Shown: positions 22,492 through 32,036, counted from the first letter of the stretch. The stretch: DNA of 64,000 nucleotides from Rhodococcoides fascians A44A (GCF_000760735.1 NZ_JMEX01000008.1:290855-354854), one strand, 5' to 3'. The notes: generated by a model from the letters alone, not told the origin. Made by a program: numbers and translations.

Positions 22492-22543
22492 TGACCGAAC
22501 GTGACGTTCGGTCACTCCAAGTGACCGAACGCCACGTTCGCTC
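22492..22543. repeat. alternating inverted-repeat element, copy 1
   Basis: A 52-bp element of four 9-10 bp arms in alternating orientation. First come TGACCGAACG and CGTTCGGTCA with a 3-base spacer, then AGTGACCGAACG and CGTTCG with spacer CCA. The middle arms can also pair with each other as a perfect 12-bp stem around CCA, so two mutually exclusive foldings exist. A second copy lies 171 bp further on. Confidence 0.75.
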
Positions 22544-22662
22544 CCCCAGGGGCACGAGTCGGACTCGTCGGAAATGCCGACCCGGCCACCTGCCGCCGAC
22601 ACATGCACACCATCCGACCGACACTCCCCGCTCGATCACGCGGCACATGTGCACCCTCGGAA

Positions 22663-22714
22663 TGACCGAACGTGCCGTTCAGTCACTCCAAGTGACCGAA
22701 CGCCACGTTCGGTC
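22663..22714. repeat. alternating inverted-repeat element, copy 2
   Basis: The second copy of the element has the same arm order and the same 7-base central joint. Here the second hairpin is perfect (GACCGAACG and CGTTCGGTC around CCA). The first hairpin has one G-to-A change (CGTTCAGTCA), and the last arm is intact where copy 1 is degraded. The copies are conserved over their whole 52 bp, while the flanks are unrelated. Confidence 0.75.
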
Positions 22715-23115
22715 CGGAAAACCAGGGCGCCGGGGCACGCGGAGGGGAAAGCTGGAAATCCACTGAACGACAAACGGTTCCGCGCCTAGTTATCGAAAAC
22801 TGCTCACCATCACAAGTTTTCGTCGTTCGCGACCATCGAACACTCGCGACCAGGGTTCGGGACACACTGTTGAAAACTGGACCTTGTCATCGGCCATTGA
22901 GACAGCGAAGACCGCGCGCTCGCAATTGATTTCCCTATGGCGGTTGTCGGTGGAGTCTGCTTATATTTCACCCAGCACGGAGATCGGACCGCACATCGAC
23001 GGCGTTCTCCGTGCTCGACGGCGTTTCGGGGGGCGTCTGTTCGGGGGTGCGGGTGTTGTCCGTGCGCTCTCGGGAGCCGTCCATGGTCTGGTCGACACTG
23101 TATCGGGGGAGAATC

Positions 23116-26100
23116 ATGGTCGAGATTGCGATTGTCGGTATCGGTTGCAGGTTCCCGGGCGGAGTTCACGATGGGCAGAGTTTCTGGGACTTCATGGTCT
23201 CCAAGGGCGACGGCATCGTGGACATTCCTGCGGACAGGTGGAATGCGGACAGGTTCTACGACCCCGATCCGGATGCTCCAGGCCGCATGTACACGCGCAA
23301 GGGCGGTTTTCTGACGCAGTCGCTGTGGGATTTCGATTCGGAGTTCTTCGGCATCTCTCCGCGTGAGGCTGCGGTCACCGATCCGCAGCAACGGTTGCTG
23401 CTCGAGGTCGCGTGGGAGGCTCTCGACGACGCCGGCCATGCCGGACGGGTGTCGGGTGAATCGATCGGTGTGTACGTCGGCGGTTTCACCAACGACTCTG
23501 CGGGACTGCGGGGTTCGCAGATGGGCAGGGCCTTCATCAATGCACACAGCGCGACCAGTTCGTCGCACACGCTGTTGTCCAACCGTATTTCCTATGCGCT
23601 GGACCTGGTGGGTCCGTCGATGACGATCGACACCGCGTGTTCGTCGTCGCTGGTCGCGGTGCACGAGGCCGTGCGCGCGCTCGACCGTGGTGAATGCACG
23701 ATGGCTCTCGTCGGCGGCGCCAACACGATGATCAGGCCGGAAACGTTCATTTCGATGTGCAAGGGCAGATTCCTCGCGTTCGACGGCCGTTCCAAATCGT
23801 TCGACGCCGCCGCGGACGGTTACGGCCGCGGCGAGGGCGCGGGCATGGTGCTGCTCCGCCCGCTCGCCGACGCGATCGCCGACAGCGACCGAATCTACTC
23901 GGTCATTCGGGGATCGGGCGTCAACCAGGACGGTCGCACCATCGCCATTCCCGTCCCCAATCCCGTGTCCCAGCGGGCACTGGCCGAGCGGGTCTGCGCC
24001 GAAGCCGGCATCGACCCAGCACAGGTCGGATACGTCGAGGCGCACGGAACCGGCACGTCCGTCGGTGATCCGCTCGAGATCGAAGCACTCGGTGGTGCGT
24101 ACGGGTCGGTTCCCGGTCGGACGACGCCACTGGTCGTCGGGTCCGTCAAGGCGTCGATCGGGCACACGGAGGCCGCAGCGGGCATCGCCGGTCTCATCAA
24201 GAGTGCACTGTCCCTGCACCACGGCACCATCGTTCCTCAGGCGTGGCTGGACACACTGAATCCGGCAATTCCGTTCGACGACCTGGCAATTCGTATCCCC
24301 ACCGAGGCCGAGCCGTTTCCCGAGGAGTACGACCGCCGCATCGTCGCGATCAACGGTTTCGGCTACGGCGGGACCAATGCTCACGTGCTGATGGACGCCG
24401 CTCCCGCCGCCCCGTCGGCCGCCCCATCGACCCGGACCGCGTCTCGCCCGGTCCGGATCTTCCCGCTCTCGGCGCGCACCGATGCCGCAGTCCGTGCCGT
24501 CGCGGCCTCCCTCGCCGACGCTCTGGACCGACTCGACGGCTCCGACGACGCGCTCGAGGCGTTCACCGCGGCTGCCTGGACCAGGCGTGCCCACCATCCC
24601 GTCCGCACCTCGGTGCACTACACCGACGCGCAGGATCTGACGACGAAGCTTCGGGACGTCGCGTCCGGGACCGGGCAGACGTCCCACGTCGTGGATGCCG
24701 ACGGACGCGCGCCGGTCTTCGTGTTCAGCGGTATGGGTCCGCAGTGGTGGGGCATGGCTCGTGAACTACTGCTGGCAGGCGGAGAGTTCGCGCGCACGGC
24801 GAGCATCGTCGACGACGCGTTCATCGAGATCGCGGGGTGGTCGATCATCGAGGAGCTGAGCCGCGACGAGGAACACTCACGGGTGACCAACACCGAGGTA
24901 GCGCAGCCCGCCAACTTCCTCGTCCAGGTGTCTCTGGTCGCGGAGCTGAGAGCGTCGGGTATCGAACCGGAGACGGTCGTCGGGCACAGCGTGGGCGAGG
25001 TGAGTGCGGCATACGTCAGCGGTGCCCTCAGCCTGCACGACGCGTTGCTGGTCAGCTGCCATCGCGCCAGGCTGCAGGCGACGACCGCAGGGACGGGGTC
25101 GATGTTGGCGGTCGGCCTGTCCGAGGCCGACGCGTTGGCCTACCTCGCCGAAGCAGGCAAGGACATGGTGGAGCACGTGTCGATCGCAGCGATCAACAGT
25201 CCTACCGCGGTGACGTTGGCCGGTGACGCCGAGCACCTGACCGAGTTGGCCGAAAGCCTCACCGAGGGAGGGTTCTTCGCCAAACGTCTGCAGGTCGAGG
25301 TGCCGTACCACAGTCATCTGATGGATCCGATTCTCGACGACGTCGCCGGCAGCCTGGCATCGATCGACCCGCGGCAACCCGACCTGACGCTGTTCTCCAC
25401 CGTCACTGCCGGCGAGGTCACCGACGCGAGCTGGGACGCCGGGTACTGGGTGGACAACGTGCGCAAGCCGGTGCGGTTCGCCGACACCGTGACTGCGCTG
25501 ATCGGTCGGGGCCACCGGGTGTTTCTCGAGGTCGGTCCGCATCCAGTCCTGTCCGGCAACATCCGCGAGATCCTGATCCGCACCGGTGATCCCGGCACGT
25601 CCATCGGCACGCTCGTTCGCAAGCAGAGCGACGCGGAGTCGCTGATCACGGCGGTGTCCGCCCTGTACGCGGCCGGCTCGTTCGTCGGCGGCAGGACCGA
25701 ACCGTCGCCGCACGTGCCGCTTCCCGCCTACCCGTGGCAGAAGTCGCGCGTCTGGCACGAGGACGAGAAGACCGTCGCGGACCGGATGGGAACCGACACT
25801 CTGTATCCGATGCTCGGTGACCGAACCTCGGCACTGTCGTCGGAATGGCACGCGGAACTCGCCGTGTCGCAACTGCCGTGGCTACAGGACCACGTCGTCG
25901 ACGGACTCGTGCTCCTCCCGGGTACCGCCTACCTCGACGCGGCGATGAGCGCCGCCGCAGTCCGGTCCGGGCGTCAGGAAGTCGGCCTCGAACACGTCGA
26001 GTTCGTCGCGCCACTCGTCGTCGACAAGCACGACGTGCCCGTGCTCGAAGTGGCCGTCGAGAACAGCACGAGGCGCTTCGTCATTCGGTCCAGGTCGGCG

Positions 26101-29100
26101 ACGGACTCGGCGTGGACGATCAACGCAACCGGGCGGCTCGTCGAAGGACACTTCGACGCTCCGTTCGTTGCGTCGGAGATCGAGGAGACCGCTACCGAGA
26201 TCACCGGCGACGTGCTGTATCCGCTGCTTGCGTCGGCGGGGCTGCGGTACGGGCCGGCATTCCAGGGCATCAGGTCCGCGCGCATCGGCAAGGACACCGT
26301 CGTCGCCTCCATCGACGCCGGGCGCCACGCAGGCTCGGGCCACCTCGTGCATCCCGCCGTCCTGGACACCGCGCTGCAGTGCGTCGCGACCCTGGCCACC
26401 GGGCCGTCGGGGGCCGTCGTCCCCTTCTCGGTGGGAACGGTCAGGCGATACGGGCCGGTTCCGGACGACGCGACCGTCGTCGTCACGAGGACCAGCACGG
26501 AGCCCATGCGTGCCGACATCGCCGTGACCGACTCCGAGGGACGCGCGGCCGTCACGCTCGGCAACGTCGAGTTCCGGCCCATCGCTCCCCCGCAGTCGCT
26601 GCATGCTCGCCTGTCGAAGGTGTTCTACGAGCCGGTGTGGGAGTTGCGTGACAACCGGGACTCGGCGGCGATCCTCGCCGAGGCGGCGCGCGATTTCGCC
26701 CTCGTCCTCACCCTCGGTGACGCCACCGAGACAACCCGCACGCGGGCCGACGCGATCGCCGCATCCCGACCGTCGTCGATCGTTCTCGACGCCGCAGTGA
26801 CGCCGGTGGATGACATCGTGGCCGCTCTCCGCGCAGGGTTGGCCACACCGGGCGTGGACCGGGCCACCGTCGTCGCGGTCGCGGGGGCGTTCACCGATCC
26901 GGCGTCCGCCGTCGGCTCGGCACTCGTCGCGGCTCGCGCCGTGCACATCGCGATCTACGGCGACGAGACCGGTCCTGCGACGGATCCCGGATCGGTGTCG
27001 GCCGTCATCGTCACCGAGCGAGCGTTCTGCATGCCGGGCGACACCGAGGGCGCCGATCTCGCGCACGCGGGACTCGTCGGGGCACGCAGGTCGCTGCGCA
27101 ACGAACAGTCGCCGGCAGCATGGCGTTTCGTCGACACCGAGCCGTCGACACCGTTGTCGGACATCACGACCGAGACGTTCGCGTTCGGTCCGTTCCAGAA
27201 CGACGTCGTCGACGAGGTCGCTCTCCGGCAAGGGTCACGATGGGTGGTGACTCTGAAGAGCAACGCCGACGAGCATCTCGCAGTTCGCGATCAGCCGACG
27301 GTCGTGCGCGATCCGGAGCAATCGTTCGCAATCGAGGTGCCTGCGTCGAAACTGCTGTCCGACCTCACTTTCCGTGCCCACGCCCGTCGCGATCCCGGTC
27401 CAGGTGAGATCGAGGTCAGGATGGAAGCGGTCGGGGTGAACTACAAGGATCCGCTGAAGGTCATGGGCGTCCTCACCGACAAGGAACTGGCCGGAACGTA
27501 CTTCGGGACCACGCTCGGGCTCGAAGGCGCAGGCATCGTCACCCGGGTCGGGCCTGGAGTCACCGAGGTGTCCCCGGGCGACCACATGGGTGTGTGCGCT
27601 CGAAACATGATGCGTCGGTACGTCACCGTCGGCATCGACGAAGGCGGGACGATGCCCATTCCGTCGGACTGGGAAACCGGCTGGTGCTCGTCGATACTGC
27701 CGTTCCTGTGCGCACAATACGGATTGGTGCACCTTGCACGCGTTCTGCCCGGTGAGACGGTGCTCGTCCACGGCGCGGCGGGCGGAATGGGGCTCGCCGC
27801 TGTCCAGGTCGCGAAACTGATGGGAGCCCGCGTGATCGCCACGGCGGGCACCGAGGAGCGCCGCGCGGTCGCACGGGATGCCGGCGCCGACGACGTGTTG
27901 GCGTCGAGATCCCTGAACTATTCGGACGAGGTCATGGCCCTCACCGACGGCCGGGGTGTCGACGTGGTCTTCAACTCCTCCCCCGGCGAGATCATGGCGC
28001 AGAACCTGAACGTGGCAGGTGAATTCGCCCGGATCGTGGAGATCGGCAAGGCCGACATCTACTTCGGTGGCGTCATGGATCTGAAACCGTTCGACCGGAA
28101 CCTGACGTTCTACGCCGTCGACATGGACCGGATGTTCGAGCACAAACCCGACCTGGCCCGGCAGGTGACCCGCGAGGTTCTGGACAAGATGTCGGCCGGT
28201 GACTACGCACCCTTGCCGTACACGACGTTCCCGATGGACCGAGTCGGCGACGCCTTCGAGTCGGTCGTCCGGTCCTCGCACACCGGACGTGTGGTGTTGT
28301 CGCTGGACGACGATGCGCCCGTCGTACGGCCGCAGATCCCCACCATCGACATCGATCCGGCGGCGTCGTACGTGATCACCGGCGGCTTCGGAGCCTTCGG
28401 AACCGCCGTGGCCAGATGGCTCGTCGCCGAGGGCGCACGTGATCTGGTGCTCGTCGGCCGCAGCGGTGCCACCACCGACCGCGCCAAGCAGACGCTCGCC
28501 GAGTTCGCCGCGCAGGGCGTGACAGTCGGGGAAGAACTGCTCGACATCTCCGACTACGCCTCGGTTCTCGGCCTGATCGAACGAGTACACGCACGCGGTG
28601 TCGCGATCGCGGGTGTCTTCCACACGGCAGGCCTCGTCGACAACTACGCCGTCAACGACATCACCGACGACTCCCTGCGCAGCATCTTCCTGCCCAAGGT
28701 GACCGGCGCAATGAACCTCGACCGCGCACTGGACGAGGCAGGCGCCGACCCGTCGGTGTTCGTCATGTTCTCGTCGATGAGCAGCCTCACCGGTGGTGCG
28801 CCGCAGGTGTCGTACTCGGCCGCCAACTCGGTGCTCGACGCGTTGGCGTGGACTCGGCGCCGGCGCGGAAAGGCGGCGTTCACCGTCAGCTGGGGATCGA
28901 TGGCGGGCGGTGGCATGGCCGAGGCCAAACAGGAAGTGGTGCGGTATCTGGACATGCTCGGCTTCAAGAACATCGACATGGACGACGCGACGCTCCTGCT
29001 ACGCGAGGCTCTGACGTTCGACGTTCCGCACGTCGCTCTCGTCGGAATCGACTGGGAGCAGTGGGGAATCGCCAATCCGGCGTCGGCGACCATTCCGCGT

Positions 29101-29616
29101 TTCGCGGCGCACATCGCCGCAGCGAGCACCGGCGGGTCGGGCATCACCGCGCTGCACGCCGAAATCCTCGCGCTACCCGAGGACCAACGCGCCGACGTGC
29201 TGACGTTCATCCTGGCCGAGCAACTGGCGTTGGTGATGGGCATCGACGCCGAGGCAGTGGACGTGCAGACACCGTTGCCCGAGCTCGGGCTCGATTCGCT
29301 GATGGCCGTCGAGTTCGCGGCCCGCGTGGGCAAGACCGTCGGGCTGGAACTGTCGGTACTGGAGTTCGGTCGTGGGCTCGGCCTCGCCGCCATCGGAGGA
29401 AAGCTCGCCGCAGGACTGACAGCACGAGCCCACGGCGAGGACCGGACTGCTGCACACCCGGCTGCACCAACCCCTGCCGAGCCGGACCCCACCGTCGACC
29501 AGGCAGGCGTGCCGGACCACGCACGCGGAACGGACACGGTGGTCACCGCCGTGATCCCCGCGCCTGCCGATGCCGAACCCGTACTGGCCACGACCGACAC
29601 GTCCGGAGCCGTCTGA
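23116..29616 (+). CDS. type I polyketide synthase, KS-AT-DH-ER-KR-ACP
   Basis: A 2166-residue fully reducing PKS module. Domains and key residues: KS 1-430 (Cys175 in DTACSSS, His310, His350); AT about 530-850 (Ser625 in GHSVGE); DH about 890-1180 (His926 in HVVDGLVLLP); ER about 1410-1740 (HGAAGGMGLAAVQ near 1552); KR about 1750-1960 (ITGGFGAFG and SYSAANSVLDALA); ACP with phosphopantetheine Ser2061 (GLDSL). The order and size resemble mycobacterial Mas/Pks proteins, which extend acyl chains iteratively. GHSVGE and VPYHSH in the AT point to malonyl rather than methylmalonyl extenders. A proline/alanine-rich tail of about 70 residues follows the ACP. ATG 23116 has GGGGA five bases upstream. 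The next gene starts 2 bp after the stop. Confidence 0.95.
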   Translation: MVEIAIVGIGCRFPGGVHDGQSFWDFMVSKGDGIVDIPADRWNADRFYDPDPDAPGRMYTRKGGFLTQSLWDFDSEFFGISPREAAVTDPQQRLLLEVAWEALDDAGHAGRVSGESIGVYVGGFTNDSAGLRGSQMGRAFINAHSATSSSHTLLSNRISYALDLVGPSMTIDTACSSSLVAVHEAVRALDRGECTMALVGGANTMIRPETFISMCKGRFLAFDGRSKSFDAAADGYGRGEGAGMVLLRPLADAIADSDRIYSVIRGSGVNQDGRTIAIPVPNPVSQRALAERVCAEAGIDPAQVGYVEAHGTGTSVGDPLEIEALGGAYGSVPGRTTPLVVGSVKASIGHTEAAAGIAGLIKSALSLHHGTIVPQAWLDTLNPAIPFDDLAIRIPTEAEPFPEEYDRRIVAINGFGYGGTNAHVLMDAAPAAPSAAPSTRTASRPVRIFPLSARTDAAVRAVAASLADALDRLDGSDDALEAFTAAAWTRRAHHPVRTSVHYTDAQDLTTKLRDVASGTGQTSHVVDADGRAPVFVFSGMGPQWWGMARELLLAGGEFARTASIVDDAFIEIAGWSIIEELSRDEEHSRVTNTEVAQPANFLVQVSLVAELRASGIEPETVVGHSVGEVSAAYVSGALSLHDALLVSCHRARLQATTAGTGSMLAVGLSEADALAYLAEAGKDMVEHVSIAAINSPTAVTLAGDAEHLTELAESLTEGGFFAKRLQVEVPYHSHLMDPILDDVAGSLASIDPRQPDLTLFSTVTAGEVTDASWDAGYWVDNVRKPVRFADTVTALIGRGHRVFLEVGPHPVLSGNIREILIRTGDPGTSIGTLVRKQSDAESLITAVSALYAAGSFVGGRTEPSPHVPLPAYPWQKSRVWHEDEKTVADRMGTDTLYPMLGDRTSALSSEWHAELAVSQLPWLQDHVVDGLVLLPGTAYLDAAMSAAAVRSGRQEVGLEHVEFVAPLVVDKHDVPVLEVAVENSTRRFVIRSRSATDSAWTINATGRLVEGHFDAPFVASEIEETATEITGDVLYPLLASAGLRYGPAFQGIRSARIGKDTVVASIDAGRHAGSGHLVHPAVLDTALQCVATLATGPSGAVVPFSVGTVRRYGPVPDDATVVVTRTSTEPMRADIAVTDSEGRAAVTLGNVEFRPIAPPQSLHARLSKVFYEPVWELRDNRDSAAILAEAARDFALVLTLGDATETTRTRADAIAASRPSSIVLDAAVTPVDDIVAALRAGLATPGVDRATVVAVAGAFTDPASAVGSALVAARAVHIAIYGDETGPATDPGSVSAVIVTERAFCMPGDTEGADLAHAGLVGARRSLRNEQSPAAWRFVDTEPSTPLSDITTETFAFGPFQNDVVDEVALRQGSRWVVTLKSNADEHLAVRDQPTVVRDPEQSFAIEVPASKLLSDLTFRAHARRDPGPGEIEVRMEAVGVNYKDPLKVMGVLTDKELAGTYFGTTLGLEGAGIVTRVGPGVTEVSPGDHMGVCARNMMRRYVTVGIDEGGTMPIPSDWETGWCSSILPFLCAQYGLVHLARVLPGETVLVHGAAGGMGLAAVQVAKLMGARVIATAGTEERRAVARDAGADDVLASRSLNYSDEVMALTDGRGVDVVFNSSPGEIMAQNLNVAGEFARIVEIGKADIYFGGVMDLKPFDRNLTFYAVDMDRMFEHKPDLARQVTREVLDKMSAGDYAPLPYTTFPMDRVGDAFESVVRSSHTGRVVLSLDDDAPVVRPQIPTIDIDPAASYVITGGFGAFGTAVARWLVAEGARDLVLVGRSGATTDRAKQTLAEFAAQGVTVGEELLDISDYASVLGLIERVHARGVAIAGVFHTAGLVDNYAVNDITDDSLRSIFLPKVTGAMNLDRALDEAGADPSVFVMFSSMSSLTGGAPQVSYSAANSVLDALAWTRRRRGKAAFTVSWGSMAGGGMAEAKQEVVRYLDMLGFKNIDMDDATLLLREALTFDVPHVALVGIDWEQWGIANPASATIPRFAAHIAAASTGGSGITALHAEILALPEDQRADVLTFILAEQLALVMGIDAEAVDVQTPLPELGLDSLMAVEFAARVGKTVGLELSVLEFGRGLGLAAIGGKLAAGLTARAHGEDRTAAHPAAPTPAEPDPTVDQAGVPDHARGTDTVVTAVIPAPADAEPVLATTDTSGAV

Positions 29617-29617
29617 C

Positions 29618-30973
29618 ATGACCGAAGAAGCACGGGAGATTGCACGTCAACTTCTCTCTCGCAGTGGGTATTCGACGGTCCAGGTCGACGACGCCTCCAA
29701 CCCCGCGCCCCCGCAGCGACCGACGGCGCCCCGTCCTGCCACGCCGGCACCGAAGGTTCGTGGACGCGGATTGCTCGACCATCCGGACATCGTGTCCACG
29801 GTTGCGCAGTTCGACGGAGTGGACTCTATGTTCGAGTCGTTGGGTGTCACCAATCCGCTGTACCTGGAACACCACGGCAAGAGCGGCGCGACCATTCGGC
29901 AGCAGGGTCGCGACATGATCAACTTCGGAGCGTTCAATTACCTGGGCCTCGGAAACGACGACCGAGTGGCGGAGGCAGCGAAGGCCGCGATCGACGAGTA
30001 CGGCACGTCGGTGTCCGCCAGCCGGATCGTGTCCGGCCAGATCCCGCTGTACGCGGACTTCGAGTCGAGGATCGCGAACATCTACGACGTCGACGACGCG
30101 GTGATCACCACCAGCGGATACCTGACGAACGCGGCGGCGGTGGGGTACCTGCTCGGGAAGGGCGACCTGGCCGTGTGCGATGCCCTCGTGCACAGCAGCA
30201 TCGTCTCCGGCACCGAGTGGGCAGGAACACGACGGATAACGTTCCGCCACAACGATCCAGCGGCGCTCGAAGCGATCCTGAAGATGTCGAGGAACAGCTT
30301 CGAGCGTGCCCTGGTGATTCTCGAAAGTCACTACAGCATGGACGGTGACGTCGCGCTTCTTCCGCAACTCGTCGACGTCGCGCGCAAATACGACTGCGGG
30401 GTCATGATCGACGAGGCACACGCATTCGGTGTGCTCGGGGAGCACGGTCACGGCATCCGGGATCTGTACGGTTTGCCGGGCGACGCCGTCGACGTGTGGA
30501 TGGGCACGATGTCCAAGGCGCTCGGCAGCGTCGGCGGGTTCCTCGCCGGCAGCCGAGAACTGATCCGCGCCTTCAAGTACTCGGCCCCCGGGCTGAGCAT
30601 GTTCGCCACGGCACCAGCCCCGGCCTCGATTGCCGCGGCGTCCGCGGCCCTCGACGTCATCGATGCCGAACCCGAACGCATTGCTCGCCTGCATGCGCGC
30701 GCACGGTATGCCTTCGATCACGCACAGCGCCTGGGTCTTCGCACCGGACTCGCCGAGGGAACGCCGATTCTGCCGATCATCGTCGGAGACACTCAGAAGG
30801 CAGTTCTGGCCGGAGTGTCGCTTCTCGAGGCAGGAGTCAACGTCAACTCGATCACGTACCCATCGGTGCCACTGGGAGAGGAGAGGCTGCGTCTGTTCGT
30901 CTCCAGCGAGCACACCGAGCAGCAGATCGACACCGCGTTGACGACGGTGGCGTCCGTACTCGATAGGATGTGA
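29618..30973 (+). CDS. alpha-oxoamine synthase (BioF/SPT-like PLP enzyme) coupled to the PKS
   Basis: A 451-residue PLP enzyme of the alpha-oxoamine synthase family, which condenses an acyl thioester with an amino acid, losing CO2, to give an alpha-amino ketone. Core motifs are FNYLGLGND, GTSVSASRIVSG, SHYSMDGD, VMIDEAHAFGVLG and the PLP lysine in GTMSKALGSVGGF (about Lys299). The first 50 residues are an extra segment, with an acidic helix then a proline-rich linker, not found in BioF. The ATG lies 1 base after the PKS stop, with GGAG about 10 bases upstream, so the two proteins are almost certainly co-produced. The likely acyl donor is the PKS ACP. No other biotin-synthesis genes are nearby, which argues against a BioF role. 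Confidence 0.88.
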   Translation: MTEEAREIARQLLSRSGYSTVQVDDASNPAPPQRPTAPRPATPAPKVRGRGLLDHPDIVSTVAQFDGVDSMFESLGVTNPLYLEHHGKSGATIRQQGRDMINFGAFNYLGLGNDDRVAEAAKAAIDEYGTSVSASRIVSGQIPLYADFESRIANIYDVDDAVITTSGYLTNAAAVGYLLGKGDLAVCDALVHSSIVSGTEWAGTRRITFRHNDPAALEAILKMSRNSFERALVILESHYSMDGDVALLPQLVDVARKYDCGVMIDEAHAFGVLGEHGHGIRDLYGLPGDAVDVWMGTMSKALGSVGGFLAGSRELIRAFKYSAPGLSMFATAPAPASIAAASAALDVIDAEPERIARLHARARYAFDHAQRLGLRTGLAEGTPILPIIVGDTQKAVLAGVSLLEAGVNVNSITYPSVPLGEERLRLFVSSEHTEQQIDTALTTVASVLDRM

Positions 30974-30983
30974 CCGAAGCAGC

Positions 30984-31970
30984 TCAGTGGACCACGACCA
31001 TCGCACCCCAGATGAACCCGGCCCCGATCGTCGCGATGACGGTCGTGTGGCCAGGTAGCGTCCGCCCCTCCCGCTCGAGAAACGCCAGCACGGTGAAAAT
31101 ACTGGCGGCACCGGTGTTTCCGAGCCGATCCAGCGTGATCGGCGCGCGTGATCGGTCGATCCCGAGGGTGTCCATGACGTCGTGCACGATGTTTCGATTC
31201 GCTTGGTGAAAGCAGAAATTGTCGATGTCGGTCAACGACATTCCCGCGTCGGACACTGCCTGCCGCACCACTTCTGGTAGCAGTGTCGTGGCCAGTTTCC
31301 AGACCCGAGGCCCGTCCATGTAGATGTACTGCTCCCCGCGCATCACTGCACCGGCGTCGGCCGGACGGCGCGAACCACCCGCGCGTATCCCGACGGACAT
31401 GTCGAGTTCGGACGACAGAACCACCGACCTGATACCGCGTCCCGACGCCGGGGCCGCGGTCACCACGGCAGCTCCGGCGGCGTCGCCGAAGAATATTCGC
31501 GTGGTTCGGTCGTTCGGGTCGGTCTGCCGGGAGAACACCTCCACGGCGAGCACGAGGATGGTGCGGTAGCGGGGTCCGATCATCGACGACGCGACTTCGA
31601 TGGCCAGCAGTCCACCGGAGCACGCGGCTGCGGTGAGGTCGATCGGCACAGCTCGAGCTGCTCCCAATGCCTGCGCGACGGTCAGGGCCGTGGACGGGAA
31701 CGGTTGATCCGGGTTGGCGGTCGCCAGCACGATCGCGTCGATGTCCGCAGCCGCCGATCCGCTGGAGCGCAGCGTCTTTCGGGCAGCATCGAGGGCGAGA
31801 TCGGATGCGGCGAGCGAGGAGTCGAGGAATCGTCTCGACAGGATTCCAGTGCGCTCTTCGATCCACCGCGCGTCGGTGTCGAGCGTGGCGCACAGTTCGG
31901 CATTGTCGACGATGCGCGGCGGCACTGCGTCGGCGAAATGACCGACGGTGACGCTGACGACTGGGTGCAT
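30984..31970 (-). CDS. beta-ketoacyl-ACP synthase III-like enzyme (FabH fold)
   Basis: A 328-residue KAS III-type condensing enzyme. The catalytic triad is present: Cys117 in the TAAACSGGLL elbow, His255 in CFHQANRNI and the Asn of LGNTGAAS. Other family pieces are RWIEERTGILSRR near residue 37 and IFFGDAAGAAVV. Such enzymes start chains by condensing an acyl-CoA with malonyl-ACP, or act as acyl transferases in natural-product pathways. ATG 31970 (MHPVVSVTVGHFADAVPP) is the start that matches the fold. It is convergent with the oxoamine synthase (10 bp between stops) and divergent from the exporter. Within the cluster it may provide or link an acyl unit; this is inference. Confidence 0.87.
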   Translation of the reverse strand: MHPVVSVTVGHFADAVPPRIVDNAELCATLDTDARWIEERTGILSRRFLDSSLAASDLALDAARKTLRSSGSAAADIDAIVLATANPDQPFPSTALTVAQALGAARAVPIDLTAAACSGGLLAIEVASSMIGPRYRTILVLAVEVFSRQTDPNDRTTRIFFGDAAGAAVVTAAPASGRGIRSVVLSSELDMSVGIRAGGSRRPADAGAVMRGEQYIYMDGPRVWKLATTLLPEVVRQAVSDAGMSLTDIDNFCFHQANRNIVHDVMDTLGIDRSRAPITLDRLGNTGAASIFTVLAFLEREGRTLPGHTTVIATIGAGFIWGAMVVVH

Positions 31971-32008
31971 GTTCACGAGTGTCCGTTCGCTCGACAGAAG
32001 TTGAATTC

Positions 32009-32036
32009 TTGACCAGAGATGGCGCCGAAAATACAA
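32009..32036 (+). promoter_or_regulatory. candidate promoter of the MmpL-GNAT operon
   Basis: TTGACC (32009-32014) and ATACAA (32031-32036) are spaced by 16 bases and resemble a housekeeping sigma promoter. They lie about 200 bp upstream of the exporter start in the 263-bp gap between divergent genes. This is pattern matching only, and in high-G+C actinobacteria such calls are weak. Confidence 0.3.

Larger units (their letters stand above)
22030..23115. other. 1.1 kb intergenic region between divergent rpoB and PKS genes
   Basis: No convincing gene is seen; frames here are short and arginine-rich. The rpoB side (22050-22260) should hold the rpoB promoter and leader. The centre has a C-rich run (22450-22490) and two copies of an inverted-repeat element, annotated separately. 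The PKS side (22750-23115) is less G+C rich, and its best -10-like box is TATATT near 22963, without a clear -35. A GGGGA ribosome site precedes the PKS ATG by five bases. The promoter guesses are weak. Confidence 0.55.

Noticed and set aside
22049..22654. Minus-strand frame of 201 codons upstream of rpoB
   Set aside because: It runs through the inverted-repeat element and the expected rpoB leader, and the translation has no recognisable fold.
22810..24687. Open frame of 625 codons on the minus strand over the PKS start
   Set aside because: Antisense to the KS domain, with charged low-complexity sequence. If real it would also remove the PKS promoter.
29618..30973. Calling the PLP enzyme BioF (8-amino-7-oxononanoate synthase)
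   Set aside because: No bioA, bioB or bioD is nearby, it has an extra N-terminal segment, and it is coupled to a PKS. The broader family name is safer.
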